Positions 9,924-20,689 of a stretch of 64,000 bases of DNA are shown piece by piece. The stretch comes from an uncultured Clostridia bacterium (GTDB lineage Bacteria > Bacillota > Clostridia > TANB77 > CAG-508): positions 1 through 64,000 of the forward strand of contig CANQTN010000006.1 in NCBI GenBank assembly GCA_947626815.1. The letters are read 5' to 3'. A program made the translations under genes and the position numbers. The notes under the pieces were generated by a model, which saw nothing but the letters and a program-made list of their open reading frames with translations, was not told where the DNA came from and ran no database searches. Position 1 is the stretch's first letter; every line of letters starts with the position of its first letter.

Positions 9924-11382
9924 TTTAATAAAAAATGAATTGATAAAGATTTTTAAGAAAAAAAGCATATATATAATTCTGTTAATAACCTTAATTTTTG
10001 TAATTTTTATTAATTGTATTTACAAATTTATTGATAATGTATTAGTAAGTATTATTGATGGATTTGATGATGAATATGAAGAATACCTAGAAGAAGAAGT
10101 AAAAAAATTAGATCCAAATAAACAAACAGATGTGAATACATATATTGAATTAAAGTCAGAATTAGAACTGGCTAAAATTGCAAAAAAATATGAAAAAGGC
10201 GCATGGCAAAGAGAAAAAGTATCAGAACTACTATATGATTATGTAAATGAAAAAAATATGTATTTATATGATCAAAATAAAAATCAGGAAGAAGCAAATA
10301 AAATTCAAGAAAAAATAAATGAGATTGTAAATAAGCTGGATGAAGGCGATTGGGAATCTTTTGTAAAAGATGAAATACAAAATGCTGAAGATAATATAAA
10401 AGAATTAGAGGCTAAAAAAGAAAGTACAGTAGATAAAAAACAATTGAATGATTTAGAAATTTCAATAAAACAAGAAAAAGTAACGCTTGAAGTGGCTGAA
10501 TATAGACTTAATAAAAACATAAAATATGGAAATGATTTCATGAATGAAGCATTATCTACATATAAAAATCAGAGTATTAATGTTATAGAAAATGAAAACA
10601 ATGTTGAAAATTTAGATTATAAAGAAAAACTATATTATAATTCTAGCTTAGAGGAAAAGGAAATTAGTAAATATATTATTGAAAATAATGTTGATATTAA
10701 TAAATCAGATGATATAAGAGGAATATTGAAGAACTTTTTTAGTAACTATGGATTATTTATTATTTTAATAATAGTAATGATTGCAGGTACAATAGTTAGC
10801 GAAGAATTTAATAAAGGAACAATCAAATTATTATTAATAAAACCATATTCAAGGAATAAAATATTATTAGCAAAATTTATTACAGTATTAATTATGATTA
10901 TTTTTGCAATTGCATCTATTTTAATTATGGAATTATTGGTAGGAGGAGTGGTATTTGGCTATGATAGCTTATCTATACCTGTTTTAGAATATAATTTCAA
11001 TACAGGTAGCCTGGAAGTGCTTTCAATTTTTACATATTTAGGAATTCAAATAATTACGCAATTACCAATATATGTTTTATTAGCGACACTTGCTTTTGCT
11101 TGTAGTACAATATTTGTTAATAGTCCTTTGGCAATAAGTATTTCACTTTTGGGATATATGACAGCAAGTACAATTAACTTACTGGTAATTTCTAATAAAA
11201 TTGAATTTATGAAATTTTTTGTTAGTTTAAATTGGAATTTTAGTGAATACTTATATGGAAATTTGCCACAAATGGAAGGATTAACACCAATATTTTCTGC
11301 TGTAATATGTGCAGTATATTTTGCTATAATGATAATGGCTACATTTATTACATTTAAGAAGAAAAATATAAAAAATATTTAA
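9916..11382 (+). CDS. ABC-2 type transporter permease
   Basis: A 488-residue membrane subunit for the ATPase upstream, starting at TTG 9916 after AGGGAA and overlapping the ATPase gene. The first membrane segment is at about 18-40. A long charged, probably coiled-coil region follows (about 45-265, rich in Lys/Glu). Five more membrane segments run from about 278 to the end (for example GLFIILIIVMIAGTIVSEEF and the last near 460-480). EEFNKGTIKLLLIKP is characteristic of ABC-2 permeases. The substrate is unknown. Confidence 0.88.
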   Translation: MSSLIKNELIKIFKKKSIYIILLITLIFVIFINCIYKFIDNVLVSIIDGFDDEYEEYLEEEVKKLDPNKQTDVNTYIELKSELELAKIAKKYEKGAWQREKVSELLYDYVNEKNMYLYDQNKNQEEANKIQEKINEIVNKLDEGDWESFVKDEIQNAEDNIKELEAKKESTVDKKQLNDLEISIKQEKVTLEVAEYRLNKNIKYGNDFMNEALSTYKNQSINVIENENNVENLDYKEKLYYNSSLEEKEISKYIIENNVDINKSDDIRGILKNFFSNYGLFIILIIVMIAGTIVSEEFNKGTIKLLLIKPYSRNKILLAKFITVLIMIIFAIASILIMELLVGGVVFGYDSLSIPVLEYNFNTGSLEVLSIFTYLGIQIITQLPIYVLLATLAFACSTIFVNSPLAISISLLGYMTASTINLLVISNKIEFMKFFVSLNWNFSEYLYGNLPQMEGLTPIFSAVICAVYFAIMIMATFITFKKKNIKNI

Positions 11383-11393
11383 CTTAAAAATAG

Positions 11394-11422
11394 TTGATAA
11401 ATTTTTAAAATTTTTATATAAT
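11394..11422 (+). promoter_or_regulatory. Sigma-A-type promoter of AIM24-like gene
   Basis: TTGATA (11394-11399), 17 bases, TATAAT (11417-11422), in the gap before the repeated leader. Confidence 0.65.
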
Positions 11423-11448
11423 TAATTCAATATAAAAGGAGAAATAAG

Positions 11449-11520
11449 GTTGAGAAATAATTATAATAATTTAATTTTTTTTCAACCAGATTTGTGCCTT
11501 AGAAAGGAATGGGAGTAATA
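11449..11520 (+). repeat. Repeated 5' leader with hairpin, full copy
   Basis: GGTTGAGAAA pairs with the T-run ending in CAACC, then comes CAGATTTGTGCCTTAGAAAGGAATGGGAGTAATA up to the ATG at 11521. The AGAAAGGA part is the ribosome-binding site. The same block precedes about ten unrelated genes in this window. Confidence 0.8.
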
Positions 11521-12195
11521 ATGGAATCAAGAATAGTTGGAGAAACATTGCCTGCAGTTATTTGCAAACTAAAGAAAGGTGAGTCTGTGTTAACTGAAAA
11601 TGGTGGAATGAGTTGGATGGATGAAGGAATACAAATGGAAACTACAACAAATGGTGGAATTATGAAAGGTATAGGAAGGGCTTTTGCAGGAGAATCAATT
11701 TTTATGAATGTATATACAGCGCAAAAAGATGAGGTAGAAATAGGATTTTCATCTTGTTTTCCTGGAAAAATTTTAGAATTTGATTTAAAAGATGGGGAAA
11801 CTATTGTTGCACAAAAACGTTCATTTTTATGTTCAGAAAGAACCGTTGATGTATCTATGCAATTTCGTAAAAAAATAGGTGCTGGATTTTTTGGTGGAGA
11901 AGGTTTTATTATGCAAAAAATTACAGGACCAGGAAAAGTTTATTTAGAGATTGATGGAACTGTTATACAAAGAGAATTACAAGCTGGCGAGAAACTAAAA
12001 GTAGATAATGGTTATGTGGCAGCTATGACAAGAGATGTGCAATTAAATATTGAAACAGTAAAAGGAGTAAAAAATATTGTATTTGGTGGAGAAGGACTAT
12101 TTTTGACAACTTTGGAAGGACCAGGAACAGTATGGTTACAAACAATGCCTATTTCTAAATTAGCATCATTAGTTGCACCAACAACAGCAAGATAA
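11521..12195 (+). CDS. AIM24 / TIGR00266 family protein
   Basis: A 224-residue beta-rich protein of the AIM24-like family: GESVLTENGGMSWMDEGIQM near the start, the internal pseudo-repeat GGEGFIMQKITGPGKVYLE and GGEGLFLTTLEGPGTVWLQ, and the ending TMPISKLASLV. The function of the bacterial family is not settled; no catalytic residues are visible. Start at 11521, placed by the repeated leader. It stands alone, followed by a terminator. Confidence 0.88.
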   Translation: MESRIVGETLPAVICKLKKGESVLTENGGMSWMDEGIQMETTTNGGIMKGIGRAFAGESIFMNVYTAQKDEVEIGFSSCFPGKILEFDLKDGETIVAQKRSFLCSERTVDVSMQFRKKIGAGFFGGEGFIMQKITGPGKVYLEIDGTVIQRELQAGEKLKVDNGYVAAMTRDVQLNIETVKGVKNIVFGGEGLFLTTLEGPGTVWLQTMPISKLASLVAPTTAR

Positions 12196-12229
12196 TAATT
12201 TTAAAATTTTAGAATATAATATATAAAAA

Positions 12230-12255
12230 GGTGCTTTTTGTAGCACCATTTTAAT
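12230..12255 (+). terminator. Rho-independent terminator
   Basis: GGTGCT-loop-AGCACC followed by ATTTTAATTTT, just after the AIM24-like gene. Confidence 0.75.
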
Positions 12256-12282
12256 TTTAATTGTAAATATTGGAGGAGTAAA

Positions 12283-12912
12283 TTGCGTATGAAAGTAATT
12301 TTGGTAAATGGAAGTCCACATGAAAAAGGTTGCACATTTACAGCTTTAAGTGAAGTAGAGAAAAGCTTAAATGTTAATGGAGTTGAGACAGAAATATTTT
12401 GGCTAGGAAATAAGCCTGTGGCAGGTTGCATAGGATGTGGAAATTGTTTAAAAACAGGTGAATGTTTTATGGATGATAAAGTAAATGAATTCTTGGAAAA
12501 AGTTCCTACAACAGATGGATTTATTTTTGGAACACCGGTGCATTTTGCAGCAAGTTCTGGAATGTTATCTTCTTTTATGGATAGGGTTTTTTATGGTAGA
12601 AGAGCATTATTTAGTAATAAATTGGCATCTGCAGTGGCAAGTTGTAGAAGAGGAGGAGCAACAGCAACTATTGATGAAATTAATAAATATTTTGGAATTA
12701 GTAATATGCCAATAGTTTCATCACAATATTGGAATATGGTTCATGGAAATACTCCAGAAGAAGTAAGAAAAGATGAAGAAGGTATGCAGACTATGAGGAT
12801 GCTTGGTAACAATATGGCTTGGTTACTAAAGTGTATTGAAGCGGGTAAAAATTCAGGAGTTCAACTGCCAAAAAATGAACCAATTGTATTAACTAATTTT
12901 ATAAGAAATTAA
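12283..12912 (+). CDS. NADPH-dependent FMN reductase / iron-sulfur flavoprotein family
   Basis: About 209 residues with a flavodoxin-like fold. VNGSPHEKGCTFTAL near the start is the FMN-phosphate loop, and GCIGCGNCLKTGEC (about 50-63) is the cysteine cluster found in iron-sulfur flavoproteins. FGTPVHFAASSGMLSSFMDR matches the family's flavin-binding region. It probably transfers electrons in the cytoplasm; partner unknown. The start is either TTG 12283 (6 bases after GGAGG) or ATG 12289. Confidence 0.85.
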   Translation: MRMKVILVNGSPHEKGCTFTALSEVEKSLNVNGVETEIFWLGNKPVAGCIGCGNCLKTGECFMDDKVNEFLEKVPTTDGFIFGTPVHFAASSGMLSSFMDRVFYGRRALFSNKLASAVASCRRGGATATIDEINKYFGISNMPIVSSQYWNMVHGNTPEEVRKDEEGMQTMRMLGNNMAWLLKCIEAGKNSGVQLPKNEPIVLTNFIRN

Positions 12913-12933
12913 TGATTGAACATATTAAAAAGT

Positions 12934-13144
12934 GTTACAGTTGACTGGCTAATGGTGCAAATGGTTAATGATAAATATATTATTTATTTGTAACTCCCAA
13001 CTGCATACAGATTATATCTAAAATTTTATAATAAATTATAAAATTTTATTAACAATCTGTACTTTGTTGGTCCCCCCGAATTGTTACTGCATAAATAATA
13101 TATTTATCATTAACCATTTGCACCATTAGCCAGTCAACTGTAAC
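12934..13144. repeat. MITE-like palindromic element, copy 1
   Basis: A 211-base element whose first 54 bases (starting GTTACAGTTGACTGG) are the exact reverse complement of its last 54 (ending CCAGTCAACTGTAAC). Inside is a second nested palindrome (ACAGATT/AATCTGT; AAAATTTTATAAT/ATTATAAAATTTT) and the run GGTCCCCCCGAA. It holds no gene. A near-identical core recurs at 62149-62336, and single arms lie at 22651-22705 and 30612-30654. The sequence suggests a non-autonomous mobile element or a folded RNA. Confidence 0.85.
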
Positions 13145-13173
13145 TAAAAAATTTTTTTAATAGCTTATTTTTC

Positions 13174-13202
13174 TTGTCATATAAAAAAAGATAGTATATA
13201 AT
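13174..13202 (+). promoter_or_regulatory. Promoter of murI
   Basis: TTGTCA (13174-13179), 17 bases, TATAAT (13197-13202). Confidence 0.7.
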
Positions 13203-13254
13203 TTAGTTAGTATATTTTATAAAATTATGAAGCAAAAAGAAAGTGTGAATTAAA

Positions 13255-14034
13255 TTGGATCAAACAGGCAAGATTGGAATTTTTGATTCTGGTATAGGTG
13301 GAGTAACTGTATTAAAGGAAATAATTAAAATATTACCATATGAGGATTATGTTTATTATAGTGATTCGAAAAATAATCCTTATGGAGATAAAACAAATGA
13401 AGAGGTTCAAAAAATATGTGATAATATTGTAAAATATCTTATTGAGCAAGATTGCAAAATAATAGTTATAGCTTGTAATACAGCAAGTACAAAAGCAGTT
13501 GAGTTTTTAAGGAAAAAATATACTAAAATGACATTTGTAGCAATTGAGCCAGCCTATAAAATGGTACATGATTATAGTTATGAAAATCCAACATTGGTTA
13601 TGGCAACTAAAGGAACAATAGAAAGTGAGAAATTCAACTTACTATTAAAAAAATATGATAATCATAAAACATATGTATTACCATGTGTAGGATTAGCAGA
13701 TATAATAGAACAAGGTGATAGAAAACAAATAAAGCAATATTTAAATGATAATATAGGAATATATAAAAATAAAGTTAAGAACGTAGTGCTAGGATGTACA
13801 CATTATCCACTAATACAGAAAGAAATAGAAGAAGTACTAGGAAAAGTTGAATTTTTTAATGGTGCATCAAGTCTTGCAAAACACTTAAAAGAAATATTGA
13901 AACAAAAAAAATTATTGAGATTTCCAGGTATTTCAAATACTTTAAATGTACAGAGTACTCTAAATATAGAATTTAAAGATTCTCAAGGAATAGAAGAAAA
14001 GGAAAAAAGATTTTATAGCTTATTACAAAAATAA
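13255..14034 (+). CDS. murI: Glutamate racemase
   Basis: A 259-residue cytoplasmic enzyme that makes D-glutamate for peptidoglycan. It has GIFDSGIGGVTVLKEI at residues 8-23, the first catalytic cysteine in ACNTAS (near 73) and the second in LGCTHYPL (near 182). Length is normal. The start is TTG 13255, preceded by GAAAGTG; no ATG upstream fits. It has its own promoter after the MITE-like element and is followed by a small membrane-protein gene. Confidence 0.92.
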   Translation: MDQTGKIGIFDSGIGGVTVLKEIIKILPYEDYVYYSDSKNNPYGDKTNEEVQKICDNIVKYLIEQDCKIIVIACNTASTKAVEFLRKKYTKMTFVAIEPAYKMVHDYSYENPTLVMATKGTIESEKFNLLLKKYDNHKTYVLPCVGLADIIEQGDRKQIKQYLNDNIGIYKNKVKNVVLGCTHYPLIQKEIEEVLGKVEFFNGASSLAKHLKEILKQKKLLRFPGISNTLNVQSTLNIEFKDSQGIEEKEKRFYSLLQK

Positions 14035-14083
14035 AAAGATAAAAAATTAGTATGTTTAGGTTTCAAAGGAGGAAAATGTAAAA

Positions 14084-14359
14084 ATGAAAGATGAAAGAAA
14101 AATAAGTAAAAATGAAAAAGAAATAGAAAATAAAACGAGAGTTAGAAGTGAAAAAGGTTCAATTACTTTACTTGTTACAGTAACCTGCATATTAGTTACA
14201 ACAGTACTTTTAGTGTTAGTTATGAATTTATCAAATAAAAAAAGTAGTCAAAATAGACAAATAAATAAAATAACAAAACAATATGATATTGTGACTGAGC
14301 AAGAAATGAATGTTGTGTATGAAGCGGAAATGGAAAGGCGAAGAAGAGAAGAAAATTAA
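14084..14359 (+). CDS. Small single-pass membrane protein, pilin-like leader
   Basis: A 91-residue protein I do not recognise. A charged N-terminus is followed by EKGSITLLVTVTCILVTTVL, a hydrophobic segment (about 26-48) that looks like a type IV pilin-like leader with a Gly before the cut site. A charged, probably helical tail ends in ERRRREEN. AAAGGAGG precedes the ATG. It lies between murI and apt. It could be a minor pilin-like protein or simply a membrane-anchored peptide. Confidence 0.65.
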   Translation: MKDERKISKNEKEIENKTRVRSEKGSITLLVTVTCILVTTVLLVLVMNLSNKKSSQNRQINKITKQYDIVTEQEMNVVYEAEMERRRREEN

Positions 14360-14439
14360 AATACTACAGAAGAATCAATTAATTCAACTAAAACTGATAC
14401 TGAAAATGAAAACTAAAAATAAAGAGGAAAAATGTAATT

Positions 14440-14982
14440 ATGAAAATATTAAAAAATAAATTAAAAAGTAGAATAAATGTAAGAACAGAAAAAGACTTTC
14501 CAATTCCAGGAATAGAGTTTATTGATATAAATCCATTATTAATGCAAAAAGAAAGTTTAAAAGAAATAATAGATAAATTTGAAGAAGAATTAAAAGAGAA
14601 AAGTATAGACTATATATTGGCTCCAGAGGCTAGAGGCTTTTTAATTGGAGCAGCTGTAGCTAATAAACTAAATATAGGATGTGTGCCAGTAAGAAAAAAG
14701 GGAAAATTACCACCATCAACAATAGAAACTATAATTGAGTATGAAAAGGAATATGGAAAAGATCAGCTAGAATTACCAAAATTAGTTAATACAACATATG
14801 AAGGGAAAAAATGCTATATTATTGATGATATTTACGCAACTGGAAATACAGCAAAATCAATTTGCCAAAGTGTAGAAAAATTGGGAGGCATTATAGTTGG
14901 AACAGGTGTAATAATGAATATAGTTGCTTTAAATGATGATAAAGAAGTATTTTCTTTATTAGATGTAGAGGAAGAAATTTAA
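14440..14982 (+). CDS. apt: Adenine phosphoribosyltransferase-like protein
   Basis: A 180-residue type I phosphoribosyltransferase: FPIPGIEFIDINPLL near residue 25, APEARGFLIGAA near 62 and the PRPP-binding loop CYIIDDIYATGNTAKS near 125-140. These match adenine phosphoribosyltransferase, which salvages adenine to AMP using PRPP. Length is normal. AGAGGAAAAATGTAATT precedes the ATG. It lies 80 bases after the small membrane-protein gene and may be cotranscribed with it. Confidence 0.88.
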   Translation: MKILKNKLKSRINVRTEKDFPIPGIEFIDINPLLMQKESLKEIIDKFEEELKEKSIDYILAPEARGFLIGAAVANKLNIGCVPVRKKGKLPPSTIETIIEYEKEYGKDQLELPKLVNTTYEGKKCYIIDDIYATGNTAKSICQSVEKLGGIIVGTGVIMNIVALNDDKEVFSLLDVEEEI

Positions 14983-14986
14983 GAAT

Positions 14987-15016
14987 TTGCCAATAGGGGA
15001 GAATATTGTATATAAT
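14987..15016 (+). promoter_or_regulatory. Possible promoter of antitoxin gene
   Basis: TTGCCA (14987-14992), 18 bases, TATAAT (15011-15016). Confidence 0.45.
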
Positions 15017-15083
15017 AAAATTATTTACAAATAATAAATTTAGAAAATTAACGAAAAGTATTAAAAAATAGTAAAATTTATGC

Positions 15084-15101
15084 TATACTATAAATAGTAT
15101 A
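15084..15101. promoter_or_regulatory. Palindromic operator before Phd-type antitoxin
   Basis: TATACTAT-AA-ATAGTATA, perfect 8-base arms, 20 bases before the antitoxin ATG. Antitoxins of this family repress their own operons by binding such sites, so this is a likely autoregulatory operator. Confidence 0.55.
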
Positions 15102-15120
15102 AAAAGAGAGGAGCATTGTT

Positions 15121-15366
15121 ATGCAACAAGTAACAAATTTAAAAGAAATAGAAACAGCAGTTAATCAATATGGAGAAATTGTAGTAAGTAAAAATAGTAA
15201 AAATAATGTAGTTGTTATGAGTATGGAAGAATATAATAAAATTATATTAAGAGAAGAAATAATTAAAGCATTGAAGAAATCAGAACAAGATATTGAAAAT
15301 GGAGAAGGCATTGAGTCAGATGAAGCATTTAAAAAGTTGAGGCAAAAATATGGATATAAAGTATAA
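15121..15366 (+). CDS. Phd/YefM-family antitoxin
   Basis: An 81-residue protein with the Phd/YefM fold: an N-terminal VTNLKEIETAVNQYGEIVVSKN segment and VVVMSMEEYNKIIL near residues 28-42, then a charged tail that would wrap the toxin. AGAGAGGAGC precedes the ATG. Its 3' end overlaps the start of a RelE/ParE-like reading frame that is cut short, so the pair looks broken on the toxin side. Confidence 0.82.
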   Translation: MQQVTNLKEIETAVNQYGEIVVSKNSKNNVVVMSMEEYNKIILREEIIKALKKSEQDIENGEGIESDEAFKKLRQKYGYKV

Positions 15367-15472
15367 GGTAATAATTACACCAACTGCTTTTAAGGAAATA
15401 AATAGAATATTTCGCTTTGAATTTAGAAATAACTTCAAGGCGATTTTTTATATTCTAGAAAAGTCATCGTAA
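15350..15472 (+). pseudogene. Truncated RelE/ParE-type toxin
   Basis: ATG 15350 overlaps the antitoxin's last codons and encodes 40 residues beginning MDIKYKVIITPTAFKEINRI, the typical start of RelE/ParE toxins. It then runs to FKAIFYILEKSS and stops. Full toxins are about 90-110 residues, so the middle and catalytic C-terminus appear deleted or rearranged. No CGG is present that could restore it. Confidence 0.6.
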
Positions 15473-15513
15473 AAAAAACGATAGATTTATGGAAAAAAAA
15501 TTGGCAGAAAGTA

Positions 15514-15542
15514 TTGACAAGTGCTAAAATTGGGTATAATAT
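15514..15542 (+). promoter_or_regulatory. Promoter of the hrcA-grpE-dnaK-dnaJ operon
   Basis: TTGACA at 15514-15519 followed by TATAAT (15535-15540, spacing 15) or TAATAT (15537-15542, spacing 17). The CIRCE operator starts 9 bases further on. Confidence 0.7.
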
Positions 15543-15550
15543 ATATAAGG

Positions 15551-15577
15551 TTAGCAATCTTGATGAAAGAGTGCTAA
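15551..15577. promoter_or_regulatory. CIRCE operator (HrcA-binding site)
   Basis: TTAGCAATC, nine bases, GAGTGCTAA: the standard inverted repeat with one mismatch in the left arm. Placed between the promoter and the hrcA start, where HrcA represses heat-shock genes. Confidence 0.93.
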
Positions 15578-15591
15578 AAGAGGTGGAAAAA

Positions 15592-16614
15592 TTGTTATTA
15601 GATGAAAGAAAAAAGAAAGTATTACAAGCAATAGTTGAAGAATATATTAATACTGCAGAGCCAGTAAGTTCAAATAGTTTAACTGAAAACCATGGTTTAA
15701 ATTGTAGTAGTGCAACTATAAGAAATGAAATGGCAGAACTAGAGAAAAATGGTTTTTTAGATAAAACACATATATCAAGTGGGAGAGTACCTTCTGCAAA
15801 AGGATACAGATATTATGTAGATGAATTAATCAATGAAGAAAATATAAGTTTAGAAGAAATAAAATATATTAGTTCAAAATTAGAAACCAAAGTAAATGAA
15901 ATTGAAGAACTAACCAAAATAGCAGCTAATACAATTTCAGAAATAACACATTACACAACTGTTTCAATAGGACCAAAAACAACAAGTCAAATTATTGAAG
16001 AAATCAAATTTGTTTTATTAGGTCCAAGAATGATTTTAGCTGTAATATTAACAGATACAGGATTAATTAAAGAAACAATAATTAAATTTGATGAAGACAT
16101 AAATGAAAAACAAGTAGAAACAATGAATTATATGTTTAATCATAAATTAAAAGGACATCCAATTGAAACAATAGATAGACCACTAGAAGAATATTTATAT
16201 GATGAGATGATATATAGCGTAAATGTTATAAAACCAGTTATTGAACAAATAAAAAAGGTATTAGAAGAAGAAGATAAAATTTATTTAGAAGGCGCAAATA
16301 AATCTTTTGATTTACCAGAATTTAATAGTTTAGAAGTAGCAAAAAACTTTGTTAATATATTAGATACAAAAGAATTAGTAGCAGATATGTTAAATTCAGG
16401 ATTTGCAGAAGATATTAATGTATATATAGGCGAAGAAAACGAAAAAAAAGAATTAAAAGATTTTAGTATTGTAACATTTAAGCATAAAGTAAATGGAAAA
16501 GACTTAGGTACTATAGGAATAATAGGACCAAAAAGAATGGATTACTCAAAAGTCATTTCTGTTATGAAATATATTAGCAAAAAATTAGATGACAATAATA
16601 ATATGCAATCATAG
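15592..16614 (+). CDS. hrcA: Heat-inducible transcription repressor HrcA
   Basis: A 340-residue repressor of the heat-shock operon. It has an N-terminal winged helix (LDERKKKVLQAIVEEYINTA, EPVSSNSL, SATIRNEMAELEKNG), SSGRVPSAKGYRYYVDEL near 72 and the GIIGPKRMDYSKVISVM ending. The TTG at 15592 after AAGAGGTGG is the likely start. Starting further upstream would place promoter and CIRCE inside the coding region. It binds the CIRCE site just upstream and so regulates itself and grpE-dnaK-dnaJ. Confidence 0.93.
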   Translation: MLLDERKKKVLQAIVEEYINTAEPVSSNSLTENHGLNCSSATIRNEMAELEKNGFLDKTHISSGRVPSAKGYRYYVDELINEENISLEEIKYISSKLETKVNEIEELTKIAANTISEITHYTTVSIGPKTTSQIIEEIKFVLLGPRMILAVILTDTGLIKETIIKFDEDINEKQVETMNYMFNHKLKGHPIETIDRPLEEYLYDEMIYSVNVIKPVIEQIKKVLEEEDKIYLEGANKSFDLPEFNSLEVAKNFVNILDTKELVADMLNSGFAEDINVYIGEENEKKELKDFSIVTFKHKVNGKDLGTIGIIGPKRMDYSKVISVMKYISKKLDDNNNMQS

Positions 16615-16637
16615 AAAATTATAAAGGAGATGAATAA

Positions 16638-17165
16638 ATGTCAATGGAAGAAAATGATAAAAAAGAAGATTTAGAAGAATTAAAAAATCAAAAAGAAAAT
16701 GACAAAAAAGAAAATAGTGAAAAAGCTGATAATGAAATGGTACCAAAACAAGATTATGATGAACTAGACGATAGATATAAAAGGATATTAGCAGAATTTG
16801 AAAATTTCAAAAAAAGAAGTAGCAAAGAAAGAGAAGGACTATACAATTCTATTTTGTCAGATGTAGTTGAAGCTATACTTCCTATTGTAGACAATTTAGA
16901 AAATGCAGTAAAAATTGAAACACAAGATGAGGAATACAAAAAAGGAATAGAACTTGTGTTAAAACAAGTTAAAGATGTATTAACATCTAAAGGAGTAGAA
17001 GAAATTAAAGCATTAGGGGAAAAATTTGATCCAGGACTTCATGAAGCAGTAAGTAGTATTCAAGATGATAATTTTGGAGAAAAAGAAATAGCACAAGAAT
17101 ATAGAAAAGGATACAAAATAGGAAGTAGAGTAATTAGACATTCTATGGTAGTTGTGGCAAATTAA
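16638..17165 (+). CDS. grpE: Nucleotide exchange factor GrpE
   Basis: A 175-residue cochaperone that releases ADP from DnaK. A Lys/Glu-rich start is followed by a long helix (DELDDRYKRILAEFENFKKR) and the beta domain with GVEEIKALGEKFDPGLHEAV and GYKIGSRVIRHSMVVVAN at the C-terminus, all family hallmarks. AAAGGAGATG precedes the ATG. It lies 23 bases after hrcA in the same operon. Confidence 0.95.
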   Translation: MSMEENDKKEDLEELKNQKENDKKENSEKADNEMVPKQDYDELDDRYKRILAEFENFKKRSSKEREGLYNSILSDVVEAILPIVDNLENAVKIETQDEEYKKGIELVLKQVKDVLTSKGVEEIKALGEKFDPGLHEAVSSIQDDNFGEKEIAQEYRKGYKIGSRVIRHSMVVVAN

Positions 17166-17328
17166 ATATGCAATAACTATTAAGCTAGAATAGATAATTT
17201 AAGTTATTAAATTTGAAAGTAATATTTATTGGGACGTAGCCAAAAATATTACTAAAATAAAAGGAAAAAAATAAATAATATTTTTTGTCTACGTCACGAA
17301 AAATATTTTTATAGAGGAGGAATTTTAA

Positions 17329-19176
<1,848 letters not shown>

Positions 19177-19228
19177 TATTTTATCTTTTGAAATTAGTTC
19201 TGTGCCTTAGAAAGGAATGATTATAACA

Positions 19229-20393
19229 ATGGCAAGTAAGAGAGATTACTATGAGGTTTTAGGGGTAAATAAAAATGCAACAGAAGATGAGCTAAAAAAG
19301 GCTTATCGAAAACTTGCAAAGAAATATCATCCAGATGCTAATCCAGATAATAAAAAAGAAGCGGAAGCAAAATTTAAAGAAGTAAATGAAGCATATGAGA
19401 TATTATCAGATCCGCAAAAAAGAAAGATGTATGACCAATTTGGACCAGATGGACCACAAGGATTTGGTGGGCAAGGTCCTTTTGGAGGTCAAGGAGGATA
19501 TTATTCATATTCTACATCTGGATTTGATGGATTTGGGGATTTTGGAGACTTAGGAGATATCTTTTCATCTTTTTTCGGAAGTGGATTTGGAGGAAGAACG
19601 TCTTCTAGAAGGCAAACAGGACCTAGAAAAGGTAATGATTTAAATTTAGGAATTGAAATAACATTTGAACAGGCTTTTTTAGGAGTGGAAAAAGAAATAA
19701 CTATTACAAGAAATGATACTTGTGATATTTGTCATGGAACAGGTGCTAAGCCTGGAACATCAGTAACAAAATGTACTATGTGTAATGGAACAGGTCAGGT
19801 AACACAAATACAAAATACAATTCTCCGGACAGATGCAAACAAGAAGAACATGTACTGCTTGCCATGGTACAGGAGAAGTAATAAAAGAGCCATGTGAAAC
19901 TTGTCATGGAAAAGGAAAAGTAAGAAAACAACCAAAAATAAAAATAAAAATTCCAGCAGGAATTGATGATAATCAAACAGTGGTTTTAAGAGGCGAAGGA
20001 GAACCTGGAGAAAAAGGTGGACCAAAGGGAGATTTATATATAACTGTAAAAATAAAAAAACACAGTATATATGCAAGAAAAGGAAATCAAGTTTTGTGTG
20101 AAATACCAATAACAATTACTCAAGCAACATTAGGAGCTGAAATAGAAATACCTATGGTAGATGGTTCAAAGGAAATTTATAAAATACCAGATGGGACTCA
20201 AACAGGTACAAAATTTACTATTAAAAATAAAGGATTTAAATCTATAAATTCAAGTAATGTTGGTGATTTTGTGTTTACAGTAATAGTCCAAACGCCAAAA
20301 AGATTAACAAAAGAACAAAGAGACTTGCTAATTCAGCTTGCTAAAACTATGAATGAGCAACCACCAATAAAAAAGCGAGGTTTTTTTGGATAA
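19229..20393 (+). CDS. dnaJ: Chaperone DnaJ (one CGG shift site)
   Basis: About 387 residues, normal for DnaJ. The J-domain has [20 protein letters not shown] and the HPD motif in [11 protein letters not shown] Gly/Phe-rich stretch follows (about 75-125), then four zinc-binding repeats: [32 protein letters not shown]. The frame breaks between the second and third repeat at CGG 19826-19828. Skipping C19826 gives [14 protein letters not shown], where the glycine matches the conserved NTPFGRFQTTRTC. Start at 19229, placed by the partial leader repeat before it. Without the shift the last ~190 residues would be lost. Confidence 0.95.
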
Positions 20394-20689
20394 ATAATTA
20401 AAAATGTTTATATATAAATATGCGGAGTTTAAATTATCTTAAAAGTGTTGCTTTTTAGATAATTTTAATTCCGTTTTTTACTTTGAGGGTAATAACTGTA
20501 GTTTATTAGAATTTTTTGAACTCTATTTTTTGTATGTTTTTTTCCACAAAAACTCGGAAATTTTGACATGTACTTTTATAAAACAGTCTGCTATTATGTA
20601 TAGTAGGTATACGCAAATGACATATTTAAAATTAGATTGATGGAAAGTATGCCAAAGAACAAAAAAGGAAGAAAGGTGGAAAAATACAG
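20394..20689 (+). other. Intergenic region with terminator and conserved pilin upstream block
   Basis: It holds the terminator at 20431-20465 and, from about 20542 to 20640, a block also found before the pilin-like genes at 30968 and 32754 (CCAC..AA.TCG.AAATTTT, then CTATTATGTATA..GGTATA). The block probably contains the promoter of this gene family. Confidence 0.6.
20431..20465 (+). terminator. Terminator of the heat-shock operon
   Basis: AAATTATCTTAAAAG, loop TGTTG, then CTTTTTAGATAATTT. T-rich sequence follows. Confidence 0.75.
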
